NCBI GenBank assembly: GCA_018713115.1
Contig: DVFS01000021.1
Coordinates: 1-45,787 of the forward strand
Direction of reading: 5' to 3'
DNA: 45,787 bases
Source of the DNA: Candidatus Galligastranaerophilus faecipullorum
GTDB lineage: Bacteria; Cyanobacteriota; Vampirovibrionia; Gastranaerophilales; Gastranaerophilaceae
Below are positions 33,147 through 40,524 of this stretch, in pieces; the first letter of the stretch is position 1; every line of letters begins with the position of its first letter. The notes beneath the pieces were generated by a model, which was not told the DNA's origin, ran no database searches, and was given only the letters and a program-made list of their open reading frames with translations. Position numbers and translations under genes: made by a program.

Positions 33147-33548
33147 TTATTCATATTTTGCAAATTCTTTTGATTCCTCTTCCCATTCTTCGCGCTCGAG
33201 TTTGAAGGCATGGTTCCAGAATTTTTCAAGTGCATAGGTTTCTCTTTGTTCACTGTGCATGATGTGTACTACCACATCGCCGTAGTCAAGCAGGTTCCAG
33301 CGGTTTTTAACGTCGTTTTCATCGCCTGCGGGGATTCTGCCGAAATGTTCTTTTATCTTTTCGCGCACCGTTGCGGTTAAGCCTTTTACCTGGGTTGAGC
33401 TCTGTGCCGAGGCTATTACAAAATAGTCGGAGAGTACACAGACATTTGCCACGTTTAAAATCACAATATCAAGCGCTTTTGAGTCGTCTAAAATACGTGC
33501 AATCACACTTGCGAGTTTTTTTGAAGAAATTTCTTTTGTTTCAATCAT
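33147..33548 (-). CDS. rsfS: Ribosomal silencing factor RsfS
   Basis: 133 residues of the RsfS/Iojap family. It binds ribosomal protein L14 and keeps the subunits apart when nutrients are low. The family motifs SDYFVIASAQSSTQVKGL, IPAGDENDVKNRWNLLDYGDVVVHIM and EQRETYALEKFW are all present. The final 20 residues are acidic and extend a little past the usual end. Its ATG overlaps the stop of the upstream YaaT-like gene by one base (TAATG), so translation is coupled. It faces rplI, another 50S-linked gene. Confidence 0.96.
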   Translation of the reverse strand: MIETKEISSKKLASVIARILDDSKALDIVILNVANVCVLSDYFVIASAQSSTQVKGLTATVREKIKEHFGRIPAGDENDVKNRWNLLDYGDVVVHIMHSEQRETYALEKFWNHAFKLEREEWEEESKEFAKYE

Positions 33549-34468
33549 TATATATTTCCCGTTGAACTGTTTTTATCGTTATCCAGTGATTTTAAATCCA
33601 CCGTTTCGCCTTCCTCATGGTAATTTAGTGCGTTTTGCGAGGGGTCGATTTCAATATTTACTTCCTGATCAATCATCTCGATGTCGTCTTTTGAATATTC
33701 CTTGATTTTGCCGTCCTCAAGCTTGACCGATACGGTTTTTTTAAGAAAATTGAGCGAAAATACTTTGGCGACGCCGTCGGGTGTCATAACGCCCGAGCCA
33801 ATGGGAGGCAGGGTTTTTGCGGCTTCAAGGTAGTTAGGGTATTCGTAGTTTAAGCAGCATAAAAGTCTGCCGCAAGCGCCCGTAATTTTCCCCGGAGTCA
33901 TGGGAATTCCCTGATCGCGTGCGAGTTTTGTATTTACCGATTCAAATTTCTTTAAAAATCTGCAGCAGCAGTAATCCTGTCCGCAAACGCCCTGACCGCC
34001 TAAAATTGAGGTTTCATCCCGCACGCCTATGTGTCTTAAATCTATTCTCACCCTTTTAAATTCCTGTGTGAGGTCTTTTAAAAGTTCGCGAAAATCCACT
34101 CTCTCGGGCGCCGTGTAGTAAAAAGTAATTTTTTTCCTGTCAAAAGTGTAGCGGGTCTGAACAAGGTTCATAACAAGTCCGCGCTTTTCAACGAGTGCTT
34201 TGCACTTAAAAAACGCTTCGACTTCAAGTTTTTTCTGCTCCTCAAGGGCTGCGCGGTCATTTTCATTAATGGTGCGGATTAAAGGCAGCGCCTCGGGTTT
34301 GAACTTTTGCCACTGCTGCATGATTTGAGAATTTACTATAAAAACACTAAAGACCTCTTCGCCCTTTTCCGTTCTGACAAGGACTTTTTGCCCGTGGTGC
34401 AGATTTGCTCCGTCGGGAACTTTAAGAGGGTGAAAGGTGTTTTTAATAATTCTCACTGCAAATTTCAT
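33548..34468 (-). CDS. PSP1/YaaT family protein
   Basis: About 306 residues from the ATG at 34468; a start six codons upstream would lie in the promoter. The PSP1 C-terminal domain is plain, with the Cys-rich signature GVCGQDYCCCRFLKKF and GACGRLLCCLNYEY. In Bacillus, YaaT joins YlbF and YmcA in a complex that acts on RNase Y and on phosphorelay; in other lineages its role is less clear. TATAAT sits six bases before the ATG. It diverges from the SNF2 helicase gene across 44 bases. A C-terminal polar tail follows the domain. Confidence 0.88.
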   Translation of the reverse strand: MKFAVRIIKNTFHPLKVPDGANLHHGQKVLVRTEKGEEVFSVFIVNSQIMQQWQKFKPEALPLIRTINENDRAALEEQKKLEVEAFFKCKALVEKRGLVMNLVQTRYTFDRKKITFYYTAPERVDFRELLKDLTQEFKRVRIDLRHIGVRDETSILGGQGVCGQDYCCCRFLKKFESVNTKLARDQGIPMTPGKITGACGRLLCCLNYEYPNYLEAAKTLPPIGSGVMTPDGVAKVFSLNFLKKTVSVKLEDGKIKEYSKDDIEMIDQEVNIEIDPSQNALNYHEEGETVDLKSLDNDKNSSTGNI

Positions 34469-34474
34469 AAAAAA

Positions 34475-34505
34475 ATTATACAACAAATTTTGTTTATATT
34501 AAAAT
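34475..34505. promoter_or_regulatory. Divergent -10 boxes between yaaT-like and SNF2 genes
   Basis: TATAAT on the minus strand (34480-34475) stands six bases before the yaaT-like ATG. TAAAAT on the plus strand (34500-34505) stands seven bases before the SNF2 ATG. With only 44 bases between the two start codons, each promoter's upstream part must overlap the other's. Confidence 0.65.
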
Positions 34506-34512
34506 AAATAAG

Positions 34513-37413
34513 ATGATAGTTGCGGACAATCTTACTTTTAAGAAAAACGATATCGAAAAACTTCTTTTGAATCTGGATCAAAACCCTTATTCTCAAAAGA
34601 ATAAAGACTTTCGCTATACGCTCTCGCTTATCTACGAACTTATAGAGGAAGAGTTTTCAGACACTTTTGATACTAAAAATCAGATTCTTCGCACAACGGA
34701 TATTATCCTTAAGGCAAAAGATAACACGGCTGAGATTTTTATTACCCCGCCTTATAATTTTGAATATTATCTGAAGTCAAAAGGTTCGCTCTACAGGCTT
34801 AAAGCGCAGTATAAAAACTTTGACAATGAAGATAAATACGGTTATGACATCACGCTTGATATGCTCTTTGAATACTTTACGGGCATTGATGAAAATCAAG
34901 AGCTTGCGGATGATGTTACACAGAATTATCGGTTCTACTTTAACCTTTTTCAGTTTGTTAAAAAAACAGTTGAAAAGCTAAACTTCATCCCCGCGGTAAA
35001 GTTTAAAAAAGATACGTTTTCCATAGTCTGGGAGCCTTATTTTAAAAATAAAGACTACTTAAGGAGTTATCAAAGTGTTGTTGAGAATGATTTTCTTGAC
35101 TCAGAAACCACAAAAAAACTCATTGACAGGTATTTAAATTACCTTATATTTACATTCTTAGGTGTTAAGCACTACAAATTCAAAGATCTGAAAGCTGCGA
35201 TATACTTTACTAAAAACACTTCTCACAAAAGAATTTTCAAGGGCAGTGATTTAGGTCTTGATATTCAAAGCTGGCTTGATGAAATGTCTTTAGGAACTTA
35301 TGACATTATTCCGGTCTTTAATATTGAAAAACTCGACGATGAGAAGTTTTTAATGCGCATTCTTGCCAAAGACAAGGTTAAAAATGAGATAATAAACCTT
35401 GATGACCTTGATGAAATGCAAAAAACGCTTATTGAAAAGCAAATCAACTGGGCTACAAAATACATTGAAGACCTTGAAGATGTTACTTTAGAGCTTGATT
35501 TGTCGGGTGTTTACAAGCTTATTACGCAGATTACTTACTATCTTGCGCAGGCAGGCATGGAAGTGAATCTGCCCGAGGGAATGGATAATGTTATTATCCC
35601 GCGTGCTTCAATTAACGCTAAAATCAAGCAAAAACGCCTCGGCGATATTCAGGAGCTGTTAAATCTCAATACAAATTCCACAATCTCGCTTGATGAGATT
35701 ATGGATTTTTCAATCGAGGTGGCTCTGGGTGAGAGTGAAAAAATGTCGGCGGAAGAGTTTCAGAAACTCGCTAAAGATACAAACGGGCTTATTAAATACA
35801 AAGACAAATACATTCTTATCGACCGCGATGAAACACAAAAACTGCTTGAGCGCTTAAAGAAAAAGCCTGATTTTGTGATGAACAAAATGCAGCTTTTGCA
35901 CCATGCGCTCTCGGGCAAGATTGATGAGTATGATTTTGACTACGATGAAGCCTTTGCGCGCATTATCTCCGATTTTACAAGAGTTGAGGAAATTTCCCTT
36001 CCAAAGAACCTTACAGGCACGCTGCGCCCCTATCAGGAAATCGGTTTCAGATGGCTGTATACTAACGTTACCAAGGGTTTTGGCTGTGCGATAGCCGATG
36101 ATATGGGTCTCGGTAAGACAATTCAGGTTATAAGCCTTATTTTAAAATTAAAAGAGGAAAATAAACTTAAAAAACCTGTGCTTGTTGTGTGCCCGACCAC
36201 TCTTATGGGCAACTGGGAGCGTGAACTTGAAACATTTGCACCGAGCCTTAAAACGTATATTTATCACGGTTTTAACCGTGAATTCAGCATGGACTGTGAT
36301 GTTATCCTTACAACCTATGCAATATTAAGAATTGACCTTGAAGAGTTTAAAAAGCACAGCTGGGATTTATTTGTAATTGATGAAGCGCAGAACATTAAAA
36401 ACCCATCCACAAGCCAAACTCAGGCAGTAAAAACAATCAAAGCGAACATGAGAATCGCAATGACGGGCACACCTGTTGAAAACCGCTTAAGCGAGCTTTG
36501 GAGCATTTTTGACTTTATAAACAAAGGCTATTTAGGCTCAATTAACGACTTTAGCAAAAACTACTCCGTGCCCATTGAAAGGTTTAAAGAAACCACACGC
36601 GCGCAAAAACTCAAAAAAGCAATCTCGCCTTTTATGCTAAGGCGCCTGAAAACAGACAAGACAATTATCTCCGACCTGCCTGAAAAAGTAGTGCTGGATG
36701 AGTTCTGCTATTTGACAAAGACTCAGGCGGCGCTGTACGAGCGTGTTTTAAATCAGTCAATGAATGACATTGCAAACTCGGGCGGCGGTATCAACAGACG
36801 CGGTGCGATTTTCAAACTTATTACCTCCTTAAAACAGGTATGTAACCACCCTTACCACTATTTAAAACATGGCGATATGAGTCAGGGCGCCTCGGGCAAA
36901 ACGCAAAAACTCGTATCCATTCTGCACAATATCATCTCAAACGATGAAAAAGCGCTTGTATTCACGCAATACAAAGAAATGGGCACGATTCTTGAAAAAA
37001 TTATTGCAGATGAATTTAACTTTGATCCGCTCTTTTTCCACGGTTCGTTGAATGTCAAACAAAGAGAACAGATGATAGGGGAATTCAGCGAAGATTTATC
37101 CAAAAAAATCATGATTCTCTCGCTTAAGGCGGGAGGTCTGGGTTTGAACCTTACATCCGCGTCAAACGTTATCCACTACGACCTGTGGTGGAACCCTGCC
37201 GTTGAAGATCAGGCAACAGACAGGACTTACCGTATCGGACAGGATAAAAACGTTATGGTACACAGGTTTATAACTCTTTCAACATTTGAAGAAAAAATCG
37301 ATAAAATAATAAAAGACAAACGCGAACTCGCTGACGCTGCAGTATTCGCAGGCGAAAAAATCATCACCGAACTAAGCGATGATGAAATCTATGAAATATT
37401 TTCACTTGCCTGA
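34513..37413 (+). CDS. SNF2/HepA-type DEAD-like helicase (SWI2/SNF2 family)
   Basis: 966 residues. The N-terminal 480 residues include a SNF2-associated region (about 380-450, LLNLNTNSTISLDEIMDFSIEVALGE is typical; quoted parts LLNLNTNSTISLDEI and FSIEVALGE). The ATPase core follows: motif I DDMGLGKT near 530, DEAQ near 623, TGTPVENRLSELWS. The helicase C-lobe has KALVFTQYKEM, LSLKAGGLGLNLTSAS and DQATDRTYRIGQ. These enzymes remodel protein-nucleic acid complexes; bacterial HepA/RapA relatives free stalled RNA polymerase, but this subtype is the broader one common in Cyanobacteria. No ribosome site; TAAAAT lies seven bases before the ATG. Confidence 0.94.
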   Translation: MIVADNLTFKKNDIEKLLLNLDQNPYSQKNKDFRYTLSLIYELIEEEFSDTFDTKNQILRTTDIILKAKDNTAEIFITPPYNFEYYLKSKGSLYRLKAQYKNFDNEDKYGYDITLDMLFEYFTGIDENQELADDVTQNYRFYFNLFQFVKKTVEKLNFIPAVKFKKDTFSIVWEPYFKNKDYLRSYQSVVENDFLDSETTKKLIDRYLNYLIFTFLGVKHYKFKDLKAAIYFTKNTSHKRIFKGSDLGLDIQSWLDEMSLGTYDIIPVFNIEKLDDEKFLMRILAKDKVKNEIINLDDLDEMQKTLIEKQINWATKYIEDLEDVTLELDLSGVYKLITQITYYLAQAGMEVNLPEGMDNVIIPRASINAKIKQKRLGDIQELLNLNTNSTISLDEIMDFSIEVALGESEKMSAEEFQKLAKDTNGLIKYKDKYILIDRDETQKLLERLKKKPDFVMNKMQLLHHALSGKIDEYDFDYDEAFARIISDFTRVEEISLPKNLTGTLRPYQEIGFRWLYTNVTKGFGCAIADDMGLGKTIQVISLILKLKEENKLKKPVLVVCPTTLMGNWERELETFAPSLKTYIYHGFNREFSMDCDVILTTYAILRIDLEEFKKHSWDLFVIDEAQNIKNPSTSQTQAVKTIKANMRIAMTGTPVENRLSELWSIFDFINKGYLGSINDFSKNYSVPIERFKETTRAQKLKKAISPFMLRRLKTDKTIISDLPEKVVLDEFCYLTKTQAALYERVLNQSMNDIANSGGGINRRGAIFKLITSLKQVCNHPYHYLKHGDMSQGASGKTQKLVSILHNIISNDEKALVFTQYKEMGTILEKIIADEFNFDPLFFHGSLNVKQREQMIGEFSEDLSKKIMILSLKAGGLGLNLTSASNVIHYDLWWNPAVEDQATDRTYRIGQDKNVMVHRFITLSTFEEKIDKIIKDKRELADAAVFAGEKIITELSDDEIYEIFSLA

Positions 37414-37619
37414 CCCTTTTTAACAAACTGAATTTCATACCCTAAAATTTCCGCAATAGCTTCAGCGTCTTCAAAACGCAGGTAGCCTTTGTTTAGTTTT
37501 GCCGAAAAGTTGCTCAGGCTGATGTTTTTGCCGGTCTTTTCACTTAAAAGCATGGCAAGTTCTTTCATTGTGATATTTTCTTTAGCCATAAGAATTTTAA
37601 TGTGTTCTTTTGCGCTCAT
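37389..37619 (-). CDS. Small HTH regulator, module 2
   Basis: A 76-residue protein paralogous to the one at 12818: same helices (HIKILMAKEN, MKELAMLLSEKTG, SNFSAKLNKGYL, DAEAIAEILGYEIQF), aligned without gaps, with a short extra tail. The block AEAIAEILGYE is almost identical in both. Likely a DNA-binding Cro/XRE-like repressor. TATAAT (37632-37627) ends seven bases before the ATG and no ribosome site exists, so its message is probably leaderless, as in module 1. Its 3' end overlaps the SNF2 gene tail by 25 bases. Confidence 0.78.
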   Translation of the reverse strand: MSAKEHIKILMAKENITMKELAMLLSEKTGKNISLSNFSAKLNKGYLRFEDAEAIAEILGYEIQFVKKGQASENIS

Positions 37620-37626
37620 AAATATA

Positions 37627-37677
37627 ATTATACTTATTTATTGAATGATTGACATATCAGTTGATATATTTTATAAT
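37627..37677. promoter_or_regulatory. Divergent promoters with perfect consensus and embedded palindrome
   Basis: Plus strand: TTGACA (37649-37654), exactly 17 bases, TATAAT (37672-37677), an ideal sigma-70 promoter for the 53-residue gene. The spacer holds ATATCA-GT-TGATAT (37654-37667), a 14-base inverted repeat placed where a bound repressor would block polymerase. Minus strand: ATGTCA (37655-37650), 17 bases, TATAAT (37632-37627) for the HTH gene. As in module 1, the two -35 hexamers share the same bases. Confidence 0.85.
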
Positions 37678-37746
37678 ATTCAACAAATATCTTTATTTAT
37701 AGTTAAATACATTGATAAAATTTTAACATATCTTAAAGGAGAACCT

Positions 37747-37908
37747 ATGGACAAAGTTGAAGTGGAAAAATTGATTGATGAAATTACAACGGTTGCGGCG
37801 CTTTTTTGTTATGCGCAAGATGTGGGTGAAAGCGCAGTAAGGCTGCTGACGGATATTTTAAGCGATAAAATCGCTAAATTGAAAAGCATTCTGTATTATC
37901 ACTCATAA
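37747..37908 (+). CDS. Small helical protein, partner in divergent HTH module 2
   Basis: I start this 53-residue protein at the ATG preceded by AAAGGAG five bases upstream; upstream in-frame codons belong to the leader. It is predicted as two helices (VEVEKLIDEITTVAALFCYAQD and AVRLLTDILSDKIAKLKSIL), soluble and acidic. It differs in sequence from the 69-residue gene of module 1 but matches it in size, helical nature and position opposite an HTH gene. The promoter is a perfect consensus with an operator-like palindrome, and the leader is about 60 bases. Its end overlaps the prmC end by 35 bases. Role unknown. Confidence 0.68.
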   Translation: MDKVEVEKLIDEITTVAALFCYAQDVGESAVRLLTDILSDKIAKLKSILYYHS

Positions 37909-38755
37909 GCACCATTTGAGCCGCAACCACGCGGTCAACTCCCGAGAGGTCTTTTATGACGTCACTTACTTGAAAGCCGTTTCGCTCAAGGAGTATGCAT
38001 ACTTCGCGCGCCTGCCCCTTTGCGCATTCAAATGCTATATAGCCGCCGTAGTTTACATATTTTGCAGCCTGTTTAATGATTTTTTTGTAAAATTCCATGC
38101 CCTCATCCTGTGCCAAAAGTGCACTTTTCGGTTCAAAATCCCGCACGGTTTTATCAAGGTTGTCGTAGTCTTTTTTGCAGATATAGGGCGGATTTGACAC
38201 TACGACATCAAAGGTTTCGCCTTTTCTTAGCGCACTGAAAAGGTCGGATTTTCGGTATACGACTTTTTTAATCAAGTCCAGTTTTTGCGCGTTTTCAAGT
38301 GCTGTCTGAAGTGCGTTTGAACTTATATCAAGCGCCAGAACCTCTGTCTGCGGAGCGTTTTTAGCTATCATACAGGCAATGCACCCGCTGCCTGTGCCTA
38401 TATCGAGTACGTTTATCGTGTCCTGTTTTTTTTGACTGATTTTATTAATTTTATCAAGTGCACAGTTTACAAGAAGCTCTGTTTCATCGCGCGGGATAAG
38501 GGTATCGGGCGTTACAATAAACTTTTCGCCCATAAAATCCGCATAACCCAGAAGGTGCTGTATGGGTGCGCCCGTATCGGCGAGTTTGCGCGCAAAGGCA
38601 AGCACTTCGTCTTTGTTTTTGACTTCTTTTTGTAAAAGCATATCTTCAACGCTCATGTTCCCTACTTCGCGAAGGATAATGCGTGCTTTGACACTTGCCT
38701 CGTCAATGCCCGCGTCCGTGAGGATTTTTTTAACTTCATTGAGCGTTTCATTCAT
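37874..38755 (-). CDS. prmC: Release factor glutamine methyltransferase
   Basis: About 293 residues. N-terminal helical domain, then a Rossmann methyltransferase with SAM motif VLDIGTGSGCIACMIA and the family hallmark VSNPPYI. PrmC methylates the GGQ glutamine of RF1 and RF2, tuning termination. The region TPDTLIPRDETELLVN is also typical. The ATG lies inside the end of the upstream gene (ATGAATGA), so it is translationally coupled; a TTG one codon earlier is possible. It is the last gene of a three-gene run from 39423. Confidence 0.95.
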   Translation of the reverse strand: MNETLNEVKKILTDAGIDEASVKARIILREVGNMSVEDMLLQKEVKNKDEVLAFARKLADTGAPIQHLLGYADFMGEKFIVTPDTLIPRDETELLVNCALDKINKISQKKQDTINVLDIGTGSGCIACMIAKNAPQTEVLALDISSNALQTALENAQKLDLIKKVVYRKSDLFSALRKGETFDVVVSNPPYICKKDYDNLDKTVRDFEPKSALLAQDEGMEFYKKIIKQAAKYVNYGGYIAFECAKGQAREVCILLERNGFQVSDVIKDLSGVDRVVAAQMVLMSDNTECFSI

Positions 38756-39257
38756 CAAAATCTTCTCCCCCCTGTGTTTTCGGTTCGATTATCTCCATTA
38801 TCCAGTTTTTCAAGTCCAGTCTTGTTGCGCCTTCAAGCGGTTTTTGAGGTACGTTGTGGGCTTTTGCCACTTTTTCATAATACCACAGCTGTTTTTTTGT
38901 GGGTTTTAATTTGGACATTTTAAAATCATTGGCACGTTTTCTTGCTTCTTTTTGAAGAGCCTTCTGTCTTTCTATAAGCGGTTTTTGGGCTTCTTTTTGT
39001 TTTAGTTCCCAAAAAATATATTCAAAAAATTTTTTTATATCTGACAAAAATTCATCGTTTGAAAAATTTTCAAGCGCAAATTCAAAATGCGCGGAACCCA
39101 CGTCATTGTAGTAGTTTTCTTCTTCTATAAACTTATCCAGAAGTTCGATGGCATTCATTTTCGGGTGTTTTTTTGCAAATGAGCGCAAAAAACTCACCAG
39201 CTGCGAGCGCTGGCGCGGGGTGAGGTATAAAAACACGCTGTTTTTAATATATTGCAT
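38748..39257 (-). CDS. Hypothetical helical protein upstream of prmC
   Basis: 169 residues, unrecognised. Highly charged and mostly helical, rich in Lys, Glu and Phe, with a basic middle (KEARKRANDFKMSKLKPTKKQLWYYEKVAKAHNV). The segment TKKQLWYYEKVAKAHNVPQKPLEGATRLDLKNWI looks like a small helical RNA/DNA- or protein-binding module (here quoted from parts TKKQLWYYEKVAKAHN and TRLDLKNWI). No signal or membrane segment. It begins one base after a 54-residue gene and overlaps prmC, so the three form an operon. Confidence 0.75.
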   Translation of the reverse strand: MQYIKNSVFLYLTPRQRSQLVSFLRSFAKKHPKMNAIELLDKFIEEENYYNDVGSAHFEFALENFSNDEFLSDIKKFFEYIFWELKQKEAQKPLIERQKALQKEARKRANDFKMSKLKPTKKQLWYYEKVAKAHNVPQKPLEGATRLDLKNWIMEIIEPKTQGGEDFDE

Positions 39258-39258
39258 A

Positions 39259-39423
39259 TTAAATTAAATCATCGGGCTTTAGCTGTTTTTTGTCAAGATG
39301 AAACTTTGCAAACCTTGCTTTTATGGGGTTTGTAGCCTTTGATGAAAATTGAAAATCCGGGTCTTTTTTTGACTCTTTTTCGATTTTCTTTTCTTCAATG
39401 AATGTAAGTTTATCTTTTTCCAT
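39259..39423 (-). CDS. Small basic/acidic protein heading the prmC operon
   Basis: A 54-residue gene that short-gene filters would miss. It reads MEKDKLTFIEEKKIEKES, then DPDFQFSSKATNPIKARFAKFH and ends KKQLKPDDLI. It is charged, without cysteines or hydrophobic segment. TATAAT lies six bases before the ATG and there is no ribosome site. The stop is one base from the next ATG, so this is the first gene of the operon leading to prmC. Translation is supported by this arrangement, not by similarity. Confidence 0.65.
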   Translation of the reverse strand: MEKDKLTFIEEKKIEKESKKDPDFQFSSKATNPIKARFAKFHLDKKQLKPDDLI

Positions 39424-39491
39424 AATGCAATTATATACCTTTTATATACTAATAAAGTATTTCAAATGAAAAAAATTGCCTGATTTTAAAA

Positions 39492-40406
39492 TTACTTTAC
39501 ATCAAGTCCGAGAGTTTTTATAAAAGCGGGATCTTTCTGCCAGTTTTTGACAACTTTTACAAACAATTCAAGGAAAACTTTTTTCTGTGCGATTTTTTCA
39601 AGTTCAAGGCGCGATGCGGTGCCTATTTTCTTCAGCATTGAGCCGCCTTTGCCTATTAAAATCTTTTTTTGCGAATCGTTTGAAACGATAATCTGTGCGC
39701 TTATTCTGTCGATGTTTTCTTCTTCTTTATAATTTTCAATAATTACCGCGACCGAGTGCGGGATTTCATCTTTTGTGGAAAAAATTATTTTTTCCCTCAC
39801 CACTTCGGCTGCAATCTCACGCATGGTCTGGTCTGTGACTTCATCCTCATCGTACATTTTTCCGCCTTCGGGAAGGCAGTTTTTGATTTTTTCTATAAGG
39901 TCGTTTATATTTCTGCCTGTTTTGGCGCTTATTTTAACCGTGTCGGGCGGGATTTCAAAAAGAGATTTATAAGAATAAGTGTTCAACTCTCTTTTTGCGA
40001 GGTCTTTTATTAAATCAGCCTTGTTTAACACAAGCAGTACGGGTGTTTTTAAGTTTTTAAGATAATTTTCGACAATCCACTTATCCCCCCTGCCCGCTTG
40101 CCCGCTTACATCTGAAAGAAAAAGAATCAGGTCTGTATCTTCAAGTACGCTCTTTGACTGCTCTGAAAGCGCTTCGCCTAGTTTGTTCAGGGGTTTGTGG
40201 ATACCGGGTGTATCAATAAAGACTATCTGGGAATTTGAATCGGTATAGATTCCTTTTATGTTTTTTCTTGTGGTCTGCGCCACAGGGGTTGTTATTGCAA
40301 TTTTCTGACCCGTTATTTTGTTTAAAAGGGTGGACTTACCGACATTTGGACGCGCGATTATAGCCACAAAGCCGAATTTAAAAGACTGCGCGCATTTTTT
40401 TTCCAT
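39492..40406 (-). CDS. era: GTPase Era
   Basis: 304 residues. G1 is ARPNVGKST, G3 is DTPGIH, G4 is NKAD, and G5 is KISAKTGRN; a C-terminal KH domain holds ILIGKGGSMLKKIG. Era binds 16S rRNA near the anti-Shine-Dalgarno end and assists 30S maturation. The first P-loop glycine (normally GRPNVGKS) is alanine, GCG in place of a glycine codon, while the GKS is intact. AAAGGGA precedes the ATG. It is transcribed toward the prmC operon but that operon has its own promoter. Confidence 0.97.
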   Translation of the reverse strand: MEKKCAQSFKFGFVAIIARPNVGKSTLLNKITGQKIAITTPVAQTTRKNIKGIYTDSNSQIVFIDTPGIHKPLNKLGEALSEQSKSVLEDTDLILFLSDVSGQAGRGDKWIVENYLKNLKTPVLLVLNKADLIKDLAKRELNTYSYKSLFEIPPDTVKISAKTGRNINDLIEKIKNCLPEGGKMYDEDEVTDQTMREIAAEVVREKIIFSTKDEIPHSVAVIIENYKEEENIDRISAQIIVSNDSQKKILIGKGGSMLKKIGTASRLELEKIAQKKVFLELFVKVVKNWQKDPAFIKTLGLDVK

Positions 40407-40524
40407 TCATTCCCTTTCTTTGCCACAAAAATTAATTCATTGTATAATTGCTGATATAAACATTATAATATAAAATTAAATTTTAATCAGTCCTTAATAA
40501 AACAGGCAAGGAATAAAAGCAATA

